A DNA stretch of 53,619 nucleotides from DAIDKA01 sp036498905 (GTDB lineage: Bacteria > Pseudomonadota > Gammaproteobacteria > Steroidobacterales > Steroidobacteraceae), in the NCBI GenBank assembly GCA_036498905.1, contig DASYER010000066.1:1-53619 (forward strand), read 5' to 3'. Within the stretch, counting starts at the first letter, position 1. Each line of letters opens with the position of its first letter. The position numbers and the translations under genes are program-made. Below the pieces are notes generated by a model, which was given only the letters and a program-made list of their open reading frames with translations, was not told the origin of the DNA and made no database searches. This document shows positions 8,935-18,578 of this stretch, piece by piece.

Positions 8935-9077
8935 GGCTCCCCCTTTCAAATGAGTCGCAGGATGTGGCTGGGCGCATTCCTGTGTCAAATCCGCGCCCTT
9001 TCCCGCGGGTGGTTTTACTAACGACGCGCTCACCCACGCATCGCTACAGTTTCCGCCACTGCCACCAGGAGGCCGTC

Positions 9078-9170
9078 GTGGACGTCATATTTCTATTGGC
9101 TCTCGTTGCGCTGTACGCCGTCACGCACTGGCTGATCTTGGCAATTGATCGCCTCAGGAGTCCGCAGTGA
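9078..9170 (+). CDS. 30-residue membrane peptide upstream of kdpF
   Basis: A GTG at 9078 is preceded by AGGAGG at 9067-9072. It opens a 30-codon frame with one strongly hydrophobic helix (VIFLLALVALYAVTHWLILAI) and a short basic tail (DRLRSPQ). Its stop TGA overlaps the kdpF GTG (GTGA), so translation is coupled to the Kdp subunits. Very small ORFs at this position are recalled in other proteobacterial kdp operons, but I cannot name a family. It is probably an extra single-helix accessory peptide of the Kdp complex or a translational leader. Confidence 0.6.
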   Translation: MDVIFLLALVALYAVTHWLILAIDRLRSPQ

Positions 9171-9256
9171 CCACGATCTACCTTGTTAGCGGGCTGCTTT
9201 GCGTCGCCCTGTGCGGGTACCTGCTGTACGCACTGATCAAGCCGGAGAAGTTCTGA
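9167..9256 (+). CDS. kdpF: KdpF, small subunit of the K+-transporting ATPase
   Basis: The 29-residue peptide starts with GTG, 6 nt after AGGAG. It has one membrane helix (LVSGLLCVALCGYLLYALI) and the typical KdpF end KPEKF. KdpF stabilises the KdpABC complex in the inner membrane. It overlaps the upstream 30-codon ORF by 4 nt and the kdpA ATG by 1 nt (TGATG). Confidence 0.88.
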   Translation: MTTIYLVSGLLCVALCGYLLYALIKPEKF

Positions 9257-11058
9257 TGATTGCCTCAACCGTCGCTTTGCTGGTGGTATTTCTCGGCGTG
9301 GTGTTGCTGTGCGTGAAGCCACTGGGTTTATACATGGTGCATGTGATGGATGGCACGCCCATCTGGCCGCTGCGTTTTGGCGCGCCGGCAGAACGTCTGG
9401 CCTACCGCGCCGCCGGCGTGGATCCCGCCGTGGAGATGGACTGGAAGCACTATGCGATCGGTCTGCTGCTGTTCAATACCGTGGGAGCACTGGGGCTGTA
9501 CGGGTTGCAGCGGCTGCAGTTGTGGTTGCCACTGAATCCCCAGGCGTTTGCCAATGTCTCGCCAGACTCCTCCTTCAACACAGCACTGAGCTTCATCACC
9601 AATACCAACTGGCAGGGCTACTCCGGTGAATCGACCATGAGTTACCTGACCCAGATGGCGGGTCTGGCCGTGCAGAACTTCCTGTCGGCCGCCACTGGGA
9701 TCGTGGTGGCCTTTGCCTTGATTCGCGGCCTCGCACGGCACAGCGCCGCCACCATCGGTAACTTCTGGGTGGATCTGACCCGCGTCACTCTGTATGTGCT
9801 GCTGCCGATTGCCGCGGTCGTGGCTTTGGCTCTGGCATCTCAGGGCGTGGTACAGAGCTTCAGCGCCTATAAGGATGTGACCACGGTTGAGGCCCTGACC
9901 TATCAGCAGCCCGAGCTGGACGCTCAGGGCAACCCGGTGAAGGACAAGGCCGGCAACCCGGTGCAGGAGACGGTCACCACCCACACCCAGACGCTGCCCC
10001 TGGGCCCGGTCGCCTCGCAGGAAGCCATCAAGGAGCTGGGCACCAACGGTGGTGGCTTCATGAATGCGAACTCCGCCCACCCCTTCGAGAACCCCAACGC
10101 GATCACGAATTTCCTGGAGATGCTCGCCATCCTGCTGATTCCGGCGGCCCTGACCTACACCTTTGGGCGCTCGGTCGGGGATACGCGTCAGGGCTGGGCA
10201 GTTCTGGCCGCGATGGTCATCCTGCTGGTGCCGTTGGTGGGAATGGCCGAGTACTACGAGCAGGCCGGTAATCCGCTCATCGCCCACCTGGGGGTGGACC
10301 AGAGTGCTAGCCCCCTGCAGTCCGGCGGCAACATGGAGGGCAAGGAAACCCGATTCGGGATCGGCGCGTCAGCCCTGTTTGCCGCCGTGACCACCGGAAC
10401 CTCGTGTGGCGCGGTCAATGCGATGCATGACTCCTTCACGCCTCTGGGTGGCTTGGTGCCGCTGATCCTGATGCAACTGGGGGAGGTGGTGTTCGGAGGG
10501 GTTGGCACCGGTCTGTATTCCATCCTGGTGTTTGCCATGGTGGGAGTCTTCATTGCCGGCTTAATGATCGGGCGCACGCCCGAGTACCTGGGCAAGAAGA
10601 TCGAGGCCTTCGAGATGAAGATGACCTCCATTGCGATCCTCGTCATGCCCGCCGTGGTATTGACAGGCACGGCGGTGGCGGTATCGATGAGCGCCGGCCA
10701 GGCTGGAATCGCCAATCCCGGCGCCCATGGGTTCTCCGAGATTCTCTACGCCTTTACCTCGGCATCCAACAACAACGGCAGCGCCTTTGCAGGCCTCTCG
10801 GCCAATACGCCGTTCTACAACGTGGCGCTGGGACTGGCCGTCTGGTTTGGGCGCTTCTGGCCGATCGCTGCCGTCATTGCCGTCGCCGGATCGCTGGCGG
10901 CCAAGAAGCGTGTACCGGTCACCTCCGGCACCATGCCGACTCACGGCCCGACATTTGTCGTGCTGCTGATCGGCACCATCCTCCTGGTCGGTGCCCTGAC
11001 CTTTGTGCCCGCGCTGGCGCTGGGGCCGGTGGTTGAGCATTTGATGCTCTGGCATTGA
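9256..11058 (+). CDS. kdpA: KdpA, K+-binding channel-like subunit of the Kdp ATPase
   Basis: The 600-residue polytopic protein starts MIASTVALL at the ATG overlapping the kdpF stop. It has about ten membrane helices and the superfamily-of-K-transporters pore repeats, for example TNTNWQGYSGE, GTNGGGFMNANSAHPFENP, TTGTSCGAVNAMHDS and the late SNNNGSAFAGL loop. KdpA binds and selects potassium, which KdpB then pumps. Length and motif order are normal for the family. Confidence 0.98.
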   Translation: MIASTVALLVVFLGVVLLCVKPLGLYMVHVMDGTPIWPLRFGAPAERLAYRAAGVDPAVEMDWKHYAIGLLLFNTVGALGLYGLQRLQLWLPLNPQAFANVSPDSSFNTALSFITNTNWQGYSGESTMSYLTQMAGLAVQNFLSAATGIVVAFALIRGLARHSAATIGNFWVDLTRVTLYVLLPIAAVVALALASQGVVQSFSAYKDVTTVEALTYQQPELDAQGNPVKDKAGNPVQETVTTHTQTLPLGPVASQEAIKELGTNGGGFMNANSAHPFENPNAITNFLEMLAILLIPAALTYTFGRSVGDTRQGWAVLAAMVILLVPLVGMAEYYEQAGNPLIAHLGVDQSASPLQSGGNMEGKETRFGIGASALFAAVTTGTSCGAVNAMHDSFTPLGGLVPLILMQLGEVVFGGVGTGLYSILVFAMVGVFIAGLMIGRTPEYLGKKIEAFEMKMTSIAILVMPAVVLTGTAVAVSMSAGQAGIANPGAHGFSEILYAFTSASNNNGSAFAGLSANTPFYNVALGLAVWFGRFWPIAAVIAVAGSLAAKKRVPVTSGTMPTHGPTFVVLLIGTILLVGALTFVPALALGPVVEHLMLWH

Positions 11059-11081
11059 TGGCTTGACTTGAAGGCAAACTC

Positions 11082-13148
11082 ATGACGCATCCAAAACTTT
11101 CCATGTTCGACAAATCCTTGCTGCTGCCCCCGGTGGCGGACAGCTTCAGGAAACTCGATCCACGCGTACAGTGGCGCAATCCGGTGATGTTCGTGGTCTA
11201 CGGCGGGGCGATCCTGACCACGCTTCTGGGAATTCAGGCATTGCTGGGCAGGGGCGAGGCGCCGGGGTGGTTCATCACCAATGTCGCGGTGTGGCTGTGG
11301 TTTACGCTGCTGTTCGCGAACTTCGCGGAGGCGCTGGCCGAGGGGCGCAGCAAAGCGCAGGCTGCAGCACTTCGCGGCCTGAAACAAAGTGCCGCAGCGA
11401 AGAAGCTCGCCGACCCCACGAACCGCACCCAGCGCACCATCATTGCCGCCACGCAGTTGCGGCGTGGGGATGTGGTGCTGGTCGAGGCCGGTGACTATGT
11501 CCCCGCCGATGGCGAAGTGATCGAAGGGGCGGCGTCGGTGGATGAAAGCGCCATCACCGGCGAGTCGGCTCCCGTCATCCGCGAATCCGGCGGTGACTTT
11601 TCGGCCGTGACCGGCGGCACGCACCTGCTCTCCGACTGGATAGTGGTGCGGGTGACGGTCAATCCCGGGGAGACCTTCATTGATCGCATGATCGCGATGG
11701 TGGAGAGCGCCAAGCGCCAGAAGACGCCGAATGAGATCGCCCTCACCATCCTGCTGGTGGCACTGACTCTCGTGTTTCTGTTTGCAACTGCTACGCTTTT
11801 GCCGTATTCGCTCTTCAGCGTCTCGGTCGCCAAACTGGGCACTCCGGTCACGATCACGGCGCTGGTCGCCCTGCTGGTGTGCCTCATTCCGACCACGATC
11901 GGCGCGCTGCTATCGGCCATCGGCGTCGCGGGCATGAGTCGGATGATGCAGGCCAATGTCATCGCAACTTCCGGACGCGCGGTGGAAGCGGCGGGCGATG
12001 TCGATGTGCTGCTGCTGGACAAGACCGGGACCATTACGCTTGGCAATCGGCAGGCCGCGGCCTTCATGCCCGCTCCCGGGGTGACTGAAGAGGAACTCGC
12101 GAGCGCCGCACAGCTGGCCTCGCTGGCCGATGAGACTCCTGAAGGGCGCAGTATCGTGGTGTTGGCCAAACAGCGCTTTGCGCTGCGCGAGCGCGATCTG
12201 GGCGCCCTCGGCGCAACGTTCGTTGCATTCTCGGCGCACACGCGCATGAGCGGTGTGGACATTGGTACGCGTCGAATCCGCAAAGGCGCCGCGGATGCCA
12301 TCATGAAACATGTCGAGGAGGCCGGGAGCGTATTCCCGAAGGGGATTCAGGGCGCGGTGCAGGAGGTTGCCCGCCGTGGCAGTACGCCACTGCTCGTGGC
12401 CGATGGGGGACGGGTACTCGGCATCATCGAACTCAAGGACATCGTCAAGGGCGGAATCAAGGAACGATTTGGCGAGCTGCGGCGGATGGGAATCAAGACC
12501 ATCATGATCACGGGTGACAACAAGCTTACCGCTGCCGCGATTGCGGCCGAAGCGGGGGTTGATGACTTTCTGGCCGAGGCGACTCCGGAGGCGAAGCTGC
12601 GCCTGATCCGCGACCACCAGGCGCAAGGGCGGCTGGTGGCGATGACCGGCGATGGTACCAACGATGCGCCGGCCCTGGCGCAGGCCGATGTGGCGGTGGC
12701 CATGAACACCGGTACCCAGGCGGCCAAGGAGGCGGGCAACATGGTGGATCTGGACTCCAATCCCACCAAGCTCATCGAAGTGGTCGAGACCGGCAAGCAG
12801 ATGCTGATGACGCGCGGCTCACTGACGACCTTCAGCATCGCCAATGATGTCGCGAAGTACTTCGCCATCATACCGGCGGCCTTCGCGACCACCTATCCCC
12901 AGCTCAACGCCCTGAACGTCATGCATCTGGCGAGCCCCTTCTCGGCAATCCTTTCAGCCGTGATCTTCAACGCACTGATCATCATCTTCCTCATTCCGCT
13001 GGCGCTGAAGGGCGTGAAGTATCGCGCCTTGGGGGCCGCGGTGCTGCTGCGTCGTAACCTGTTGATCTATGGCCTAGGCGGCATTCTCGTGCCTTTCCTC
13101 GGTATCAAGATCATTGATCTGGGCCTCGAACTGGTCCACCTGACTTAG
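11082..13148 (+). CDS. kdpB: KdpB, catalytic P-type ATPase subunit
   Basis: The 688-residue P-type ATPase has the actuator motif TGES at 159-162, the phosphorylated aspartate D313 in DKTGT, and the hinge motif TGDGTNDAPALAQADVAVAMN. Ser162 of TGES matches the position where E. coli KdpB is known to be inhibited by phosphorylation, so that control is available here. Membrane helices lie at the N-terminus, around 225-285, and at the C-terminus. It sits 23 nt after kdpA in the same operon. Confidence 0.98.
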   Translation: MTHPKLSMFDKSLLLPPVADSFRKLDPRVQWRNPVMFVVYGGAILTTLLGIQALLGRGEAPGWFITNVAVWLWFTLLFANFAEALAEGRSKAQAAALRGLKQSAAAKKLADPTNRTQRTIIAATQLRRGDVVLVEAGDYVPADGEVIEGAASVDESAITGESAPVIRESGGDFSAVTGGTHLLSDWIVVRVTVNPGETFIDRMIAMVESAKRQKTPNEIALTILLVALTLVFLFATATLLPYSLFSVSVAKLGTPVTITALVALLVCLIPTTIGALLSAIGVAGMSRMMQANVIATSGRAVEAAGDVDVLLLDKTGTITLGNRQAAAFMPAPGVTEEELASAAQLASLADETPEGRSIVVLAKQRFALRERDLGALGATFVAFSAHTRMSGVDIGTRRIRKGAADAIMKHVEEAGSVFPKGIQGAVQEVARRGSTPLLVADGGRVLGIIELKDIVKGGIKERFGELRRMGIKTIMITGDNKLTAAAIAAEAGVDDFLAEATPEAKLRLIRDHQAQGRLVAMTGDGTNDAPALAQADVAVAMNTGTQAAKEAGNMVDLDSNPTKLIEVVETGKQMLMTRGSLTTFSIANDVAKYFAIIPAAFATTYPQLNALNVMHLASPFSAILSAVIFNALIIIFLIPLALKGVKYRALGAAVLLRRNLLIYGLGGILVPFLGIKIIDLGLELVHLT

Positions 13149-13160
13149 AGGTTGATTGCC

Positions 13161-13751
13161 ATGCGTTCACTCATACGTCCCGCCATCGTGCTGTTCGTGT
13201 TCTTCACCCTACTGACCGGCCTTGCGTATCCGCTTGTCATTACCGGAATCGCCCAGGCGGCCTTCGGCGCGGCAGCCTCCGGCAGCATCGTGTCGCGCGC
13301 CGGCAAGCCGATCGGCTCGAGCCTGATCGGTCAGAACTTCAGTGATCCGAAGTATCTCTGGGGCCGCCCTTCAGCCACCTCGCCGCAGCCCTATGCCGGC
13401 ACGGCCTCCTCGGGCTCCAACTTGGGACCGCTCAACCCCGCCCTGATCGAGGGCATCAAAGGCCGCATTCAGGCGCTGCGCGCGGCCGACCCGGGCAATA
13501 GTGCACCGATTCCGGTGGATCTGGTCACCGCCTCAGGCAGCGGGCTTGACCCGCAGGAGAGCATCGCTGCGGCTCTCTACCAGGCCCCGAGGGTCGCACG
13601 CGTGCGCGGGGTGCGGCTGCAGGCGGTGCGTGCACTGATCGAAGCCCACTCCCAGGCGCGCCGGCTGGGCATTTTCGGTGAGCCGCGCGTCAACGTCCTG
13701 GCCGTGAACCTGGCGCTGGATGACCTCGCACCTGGAACAGGTAGCAGGTAG
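13161..13751 (+). CDS. kdpC: KdpC subunit of the Kdp ATPase
   Basis: The 196-residue protein has one N-terminal membrane helix (IRPAIVLFVFFTLLTGLAYPLVITG). A periplasmic domain follows with typical KdpC motifs (GSLIGQNFSDPKYLWGRPS, SGSNLGPLNP, VTASGSGLDP). I chose the ATG at 13161 because AGAGG lies 9 nt before it; the in-frame TTG at 13152 has no room for a ribosome site. KdpC helps assemble the complex and raises its affinity. Confidence 0.96.
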   Translation: MRSLIRPAIVLFVFFTLLTGLAYPLVITGIAQAAFGAAASGSIVSRAGKPIGSSLIGQNFSDPKYLWGRPSATSPQPYAGTASSGSNLGPLNPALIEGIKGRIQALRAADPGNSAPIPVDLVTASGSGLDPQESIAAALYQAPRVARVRGVRLQAVRALIEAHSQARRLGIFGEPRVNVLAVNLALDDLAPGTGSR

Positions 13752-13762
13752 CCTTCTTTACC

Positions 13763-16483
13763 ATGGTGGAGCGACCGGATCCCGATCAGTTATTGGAACA
13801 TGTCCAGGCGGAAGAGGCGCGCGCGAAACGCGGACAGCTGCGGATTTTCTTCGGCGCATCCGCCGGTGTCGGCAAGACCTACGCCATGCTCGAGGCCGCC
13901 CGCGCGGTCAAGGCGACCGGCACCGACGTCGTCCTCGGGTACGTCGAACCCCATGGACGAGTCGAGACCGAGCGCCTCACGGAGGGCATGGAGCGCTTGC
14001 CGACGCGCACCGTTCGCCATCGTGATATCGCCCGCGCCGAGTTTGACCTGGATGTGGCGCTGGCGCGGCATCCGGCAATCCTGCTGGTCGATGAACTGGC
14101 ACACTCAAACCCGGTCGGCGGTCAACCGCCGCCACGCCACCCGAAGCGCTGGCAGGATGTGGAAGAACTGCTCGAAGCCGGGATCGATGTGTGGACGACC
14201 GTCAACGTCCAGCACCTGGAAAGCCTCAATGATCTGATTGTTCAGACCACCGGGGTGCAGCAGCGCGAGACGCTGCCGGATCACGTGTTCGACAAGGCGG
14301 ACGAAGTCGAACTCATCGACCTGCCGCCCGACGATCTGCTGGCCCGGTTGCGCGCCGGCAAGATCTATCTGCAGGAGGATGCGGCCAATGCGGTGGAGCG
14401 CTTCTTCCGCAAGCCCAATCTCATGGCGCTGCGTGAAATTGCCCTGCGCCGGGTCGCGGACCGGGTGGAGGCCGCGGCGCGTGATTCGGCCATTGGCGTG
14501 CGCACCGCACGCTCAAGGCTTGCCGGCGACCGGGTGCTGGTGGCCACCGGGCCGGATGCTCAATCCGAACAGCTGATCCGCGTCGGCAAGCGCCTGGCGG
14601 ATGCGCTGGATGCCGATTGGACCGTGGTGTATGTGGAGACTCCGGCGCTGCTCAGACTCTCCGAGGCGCAGCGCAACCGGCGTATCGAATTGCTGCGCTT
14701 GGCCGAATCCCTCGGGGCCGAGACGGTCACGTTGGATGGGCCGACAGCGGTCGAAGCACTGCTGGAGTACGCGGCCACCCGCCATGTCACGCGCATGATC
14801 GTAGGCTCCCCGAAGCGCTTCGGCTGGCGGGCCCTGCTGCGGCCCTCGACCGCGATTGAATTGGCGCGCCGAGCAAGCGGTTTCGATGTCATCACCGTTG
14901 CGGTCGCCGCATCCCCCACGATTGATTCGGCGCGCACTGCGCCGCGCTCCGAGCACCCGGCCGCGCCGGTGCGTTGGGATCGCTATGCCGGAGCAGTGGG
15001 GCTGACTGCCGCCTGCACGCTCGCCGCCTTTGCCATGTTTCCGCACGTGGATACGGTCAATCTCGTGATGGTGTACCTGTTGGGGGTGACCCTTGCGGGA
15101 CTGCGGCTGGGGCGCGGGCCCTCGGTGCTGGCTTCGGTCCTGAGCGTGGCATCGTTCGATTTCTTTTTTGTTCCGCCCCGGTTCAGTTTTTCTATCTCGG
15201 ATGCCCAGTATCTGCTCACCTTTGCCGTGATGCTGATGATCTCGCTGGTCATCGCGACCCTGATGGCGAGCGTGCGCCAGCAGACACGGGTCTCGGGGGC
15301 GCGCGAACGACGCACGGCGCTGCTGTACGCCATGAGTCGGGAACTGGCGGCGACCCGCGGCACCGCGAACATGTGCCGGGTAGCGGTCAGGCATGTTGCC
15401 GAGGTTTTTCGCTGCAAGGTCGTGGTGCTGCTGCCGGATGCGCGCGGTCGGCTGCACTTTCCCAGCGACAAGCCCGGTGAGACGGCGTTGCGCGGGGCGG
15501 ATCTGGCGGTGGCTCAGTGGGTGGCCGACCATGGTCGCCAGGCCGGGCTCGGCACTGATACCTTGCCGGGGGCCGAGGCGCTGTACGTGCCATTGGGAGA
15601 TGCGCAGCGGCATCTGGGTGTGCTGGCGGTGCTGCCCGAAAACCGACGACGGGTGATGCTGCCCGAGCAGCGCCATCTGCTGGAGACCTTTGCCGGACAG
15701 ATTGGACTGGCGCTGGAGCGGGCACTGCTTGCTGAACAGGCCGAGGCCGCGCTGGTTTCCGCAGAAGGGGAGAGTCTGCGCAATACACTGCTGGCCTCGA
15801 TTTCGCACGATCTGCGCACGCCGTTGGCCGTGATGGCCGGTGCCGGTAGCACGCTGGCTGATCATGGTGACTCGCTGGACGCGGCCACCCGCTCGTCCCT
15901 GGCGCGCTCGATCGAAACCAAGGCGCGCGAGATGTCCGATCTGATCTCCAACGTGCTTGATCTGATGCGCTTCGAGTCGGGGCAGATCAAGCTGCGCAAT
16001 GACTGGCAGACTCTCGATGATCTGGTGGAGTCGTCGCTGCGCACGTTGGAGGAGCCGCTGAAACGCTACAGCGTGGAGCTGCACCTGCCCGTGGATCTGC
16101 CCCCGGTGTATGTGGATGCGTCGCTCATCACGCAGGTCTTCGCGAACCTGCTGGACAACATCGTCAAGTACACGCCGCCCGGGACCCATATCGTGATTGC
16201 CGCCATCATCGATGACAATAGTGCCGGACGCGTTCCCGGATCGAGGCTGCGCGTCAGCGTCGATGATGATGGTCCGGGCTTGCCGGCCGGTGATCCGGCG
16301 CTGCTGTTCGAGAAGTTTCAGCGCGGCACCGGCGAGGGAACGATTGTCGGGGTGGGGCTGGGGCTTGCGATCTGCCGGGCCATCATTCGTGCACATGGCT
16401 CGGAAATCGAAGCGCATGCGCGCGCCGGCGGTGGAACCCGGATCGAACTGACGCTGCCGACGGCGGAGCCGCAGCCGGCGTGA
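13763..16483 (+). CDS. kdpD: KdpD, potassium/turgor-responsive sensor histidine kinase
   Basis: The 906-residue product has the full KdpD layout. An N-terminal KdpD domain carries a Walker A motif (GASAGVGKT, 31-39). A USP-like domain, four membrane helices (about 410-515) and a GAF-like region follow. The HisKA domain has the phosphorylated histidine in SISHDLRTP (H682), and a HATPase domain ends in DDDGPGLP and GVGLGLAICRAI. It phosphorylates KdpE when potassium is scarce. It begins 11 nt after kdpC, and its stop overlaps the kdpE start. Confidence 0.97.
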   Translation: MVERPDPDQLLEHVQAEEARAKRGQLRIFFGASAGVGKTYAMLEAARAVKATGTDVVLGYVEPHGRVETERLTEGMERLPTRTVRHRDIARAEFDLDVALARHPAILLVDELAHSNPVGGQPPPRHPKRWQDVEELLEAGIDVWTTVNVQHLESLNDLIVQTTGVQQRETLPDHVFDKADEVELIDLPPDDLLARLRAGKIYLQEDAANAVERFFRKPNLMALREIALRRVADRVEAAARDSAIGVRTARSRLAGDRVLVATGPDAQSEQLIRVGKRLADALDADWTVVYVETPALLRLSEAQRNRRIELLRLAESLGAETVTLDGPTAVEALLEYAATRHVTRMIVGSPKRFGWRALLRPSTAIELARRASGFDVITVAVAASPTIDSARTAPRSEHPAAPVRWDRYAGAVGLTAACTLAAFAMFPHVDTVNLVMVYLLGVTLAGLRLGRGPSVLASVLSVASFDFFFVPPRFSFSISDAQYLLTFAVMLMISLVIATLMASVRQQTRVSGARERRTALLYAMSRELAATRGTANMCRVAVRHVAEVFRCKVVVLLPDARGRLHFPSDKPGETALRGADLAVAQWVADHGRQAGLGTDTLPGAEALYVPLGDAQRHLGVLAVLPENRRRVMLPEQRHLLETFAGQIGLALERALLAEQAEAALVSAEGESLRNTLLASISHDLRTPLAVMAGAGSTLADHGDSLDAATRSSLARSIETKAREMSDLISNVLDLMRFESGQIKLRNDWQTLDDLVESSLRTLEEPLKRYSVELHLPVDLPPVYVDASLITQVFANLLDNIVKYTPPGTHIVIAAIIDDNSAGRVPGSRLRVSVDDDGPGLPAGDPALLFEKFQRGTGEGTIVGVGLGLAICRAIIRAHGSEIEAHARAGGGTRIELTLPTAEPQPA

Positions 16484-17172
16484 CCCAGGCCATGCATCAG
16501 ATCCTGGTCATCGAGGATGATGCATCGATCCGCGAAGTGCTGCGGGCCTTGCTGGGCTCGGGCGGATTTCGGGTCGTCGAGGCGGCCACGGCGGCTCGGG
16601 CCGAGATCGAGGCGCGCGCCCATAAACCGGACCTGTTGCTGGTGGACTTAGGACTTCCGGACGGGGATGGGCTGGCCGTGATCCGTGCCGTGCGCGCCTG
16701 GTCACCGGTGCCGATCATCGTGCTGTCGGCGCGCACCATGGAGGATCAGAAGATCGCGGCACTCGATGTTGGCGCCGATGACTACATCACCAAGCCCTTC
16801 AGCGCAGCCGAACTGCTGGCGCGGGTGCGCGCGGCCCTGCGGCGCAATGTGCGTGCCAATGATCAGGTCCCACAGTTGATATTCGGCGCCGTCGCAGTGG
16901 ACCTGCAGCGCCGTGAGGCCCATGGGCCCGATGGCCCGTTGCACCTGACGCCTTTGGAATTCCGGGTGCTTGAGTGCCTGGCCCGGCATAGTGGCATGAT
17001 CGTGATGCAGACCCAACTGATCCGAGAAGTATGGGGCCCGGGCCACTTGGGGGATTCGCGAAGCCTGCGGGTATGCATTCGGAATCTGCGCTCCAAGCTG
17101 GAGCCGCTCCCGCATCGCCCGCAATTCCTGGTGACTGAAGCGGGGCTGGGATATCGTCTGCGGCAGGATTGA
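16480..17172 (+). CDS. kdpE: KdpE, OmpR-family response regulator of the kdp operon
   Basis: The GTG at 16480 overlaps the kdpD stop by 4 nt; an ATG at 16492 is an alternative. The 230-residue product has a receiver domain with the acceptor aspartate in LLLVDLGLPDGDG (D56 from the GTG) and the conserved lysine in DYITKPF. A winged-helix domain follows (LTPLEFRVLECLARH, RVCIRNLRSKLE). It activates kdp transcription. No KdpE box was recognised with confidence in 8935-9077. Confidence 0.97.
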   Translation: MTQAMHQILVIEDDASIREVLRALLGSGGFRVVEAATAARAEIEARAHKPDLLLVDLGLPDGDGLAVIRAVRAWSPVPIIVLSARTMEDQKIAALDVGADDYITKPFSAAELLARVRAALRRNVRANDQVPQLIFGAVAVDLQRREAHGPDGPLHLTPLEFRVLECLARHSGMIVMQTQLIREVWGPGHLGDSRSLRVCIRNLRSKLEPLPHRPQFLVTEAGLGYRLRQD

Positions 17173-17208
17173 GTTGCGGCTCCCATCGGGCCAAGGATTC
17201 GGACAGTG

Positions 17209-17550
17209 ATGAACAAGGCCACTATCGGGCTGGTCCTGCTATTCGCAGGCGCTGGCGCCACGGCCAGTGCGCATTCGCACCTGCGCAGCTCCGTGCCCAC
17301 CGAAGGCAGCACCGTTGCGCCACCCGCACAGGTCGTACTCGGATTCTCGGAAAGCTCGCAACTGACGGCACTGACGCTGATGCGCGGGTCGGATCCGGCG
17401 CTCAAGGTGGCGCCGCTGCCTCAGCAACCGGCACAGCAGTTGCGCGTCGACTTGCCGAAATTGACTCCCGGTGCGTGGAGCCTCACCTGGCGGGTGATCA
17501 GCGCTGACGGACACATCACGCACGGGACCGTCCACTTTACCGTCAAATGA
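17209..17550 (+). CDS. CopC-type periplasmic copper-binding protein
   Basis: The 113-residue product has a signal peptide ending ASA-HSHL, which leaves an N-terminal histidine as in CopC-type Cu(II) sites. The CopC beta-sandwich follows (SVPTEGSTVAPPAQVVLGFSE ... WRVISADGHITHGTVHFTV); the DGH and second His near the end complete the usual ligand set. ATG 17209 is preferred over the adjoining GTG at 17206. Its stop overlaps the CopD start (ATGA), so the pair is translationally coupled. It probably shuttles or delivers copper in the periplasm. Confidence 0.9.
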   Translation: MNKATIGLVLLFAGAGATASAHSHLRSSVPTEGSTVAPPAQVVLGFSESSQLTALTLMRGSDPALKVAPLPQQPAQQLRVDLPKLTPGAWSLTWRVISADGHITHGTVHFTVK

Positions 17551-18407
17551 TGGTTGATCCGGTCGCGGTTCTGATCCGGGGCCTGAGCTTCATCGCGATG
17601 TTTCAGGCCGTCGGCGGCGCATTGTTCCTGACTCTCTTCGGGTCGCAGTTGCCGGTTTCGGATATGCCGATCCGCCGGTTGCTGCGCCGGGTAACCATGG
17701 TGGCCATGGGGCTGCTGCTGCTGCAATTAAGCTTCGAGGCCGCCCGGTTGTCCGGTGAGCTGTCGGGGCTGTTGGACGCACAGATGCAGCAGCTGGCCTG
17801 GCACAGCGCCACCGGCACCGCCACGCGCCTGCGGCTGATCGGATTGGTGCTCGTGCTGATTTCCCTGTACCTGTCCCGCCGACACCTGGCAGGTGTGCTG
17901 TGCCTCATCGGCACCGCGACGCTGGTGGCGGCCTTCACGATTATCGGCCACACCGTCGATCACCCGCATCGAGCGATCCTGGTATTGCTGTTGCTCGCCC
18001 ATCTGCTGATCGTGGCGTTCTGGTTCGGCGCGCTATGGCCATTGCGTCAGGCGGTGAGCCACGAGGCGCCCAGGGTGGCCGCGGCCGTGCTGGAGCGCTT
18101 CTCCCGTATCGCCGTGTGGATCGTGCCAGGTCTGCTCCTGGCAGGAGCGACTGTGGCGATACTGTTAGTGCCCGGCTTTTCGGTATTCAGCCAGCCCTAC
18201 GGCCAGTTGTTGCTGACTAAATTGGCGCTGTTCGGGGTGCTGATGGGTTTGGCGTCACTGAATAAGCTGCGACTGACTCCGGCGCTGTTGCAGGAGAATC
18301 CGACGGCGGTGCCCCGGTTGCGTCGTTCCTTGAGCGGGGAATATCTGCTTATCGCCCTGGTGCTCCTCGTCACAGCCGTCATGACCGGGCTGTACTCGCC
18401 CGACTAG
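17547..18407 (+). CDS. CopD-family copper transport membrane protein
   Basis: The 286-residue polytopic protein has about eight membrane helices and resembles the CopD/PcoD family (AFTIIGHTVDHPHRAILVLLLLAHLLIVAFWFGALWPL). CopD proteins work with CopC to bring copper across the inner membrane, for example for cupro-enzyme assembly. It overlaps the CopC stop by 4 nt. The conserved histidines in the central helices (GHTVDHPH) are plausible metal ligands. No copper-responsive regulator gene is adjacent. Confidence 0.88.
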   Translation: MMVDPVAVLIRGLSFIAMFQAVGGALFLTLFGSQLPVSDMPIRRLLRRVTMVAMGLLLLQLSFEAARLSGELSGLLDAQMQQLAWHSATGTATRLRLIGLVLVLISLYLSRRHLAGVLCLIGTATLVAAFTIIGHTVDHPHRAILVLLLLAHLLIVAFWFGALWPLRQAVSHEAPRVAAAVLERFSRIAVWIVPGLLLAGATVAILLVPGFSVFSQPYGQLLLTKLALFGVLMGLASLNKLRLTPALLQENPTAVPRLRRSLSGEYLLIALVLLVTAVMTGLYSPD

Positions 18408-18578
18408 GGCGCACACCGATCCGCCCAGAGTTATGGAGTAGGATTCGACCCAGGACCTTGATCGCCAACGGTTTAACGGAATCGCGTCTGGTTTTCGCGA
18501 CGTCCGGCGGGGGTCAAAAGGGCGTGCCGGCGCATGTATGCTGTGGCGCTTGGGACTGGGCGCAGCAAGTGATGTGAA

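Noticed and set aside
14513..16417. A 634-codon open frame on the minus strand opposite kdpD
   Set aside because: It is exactly antisense to a well-supported kinase gene, has no family motif and reflects GC-rich third positions.
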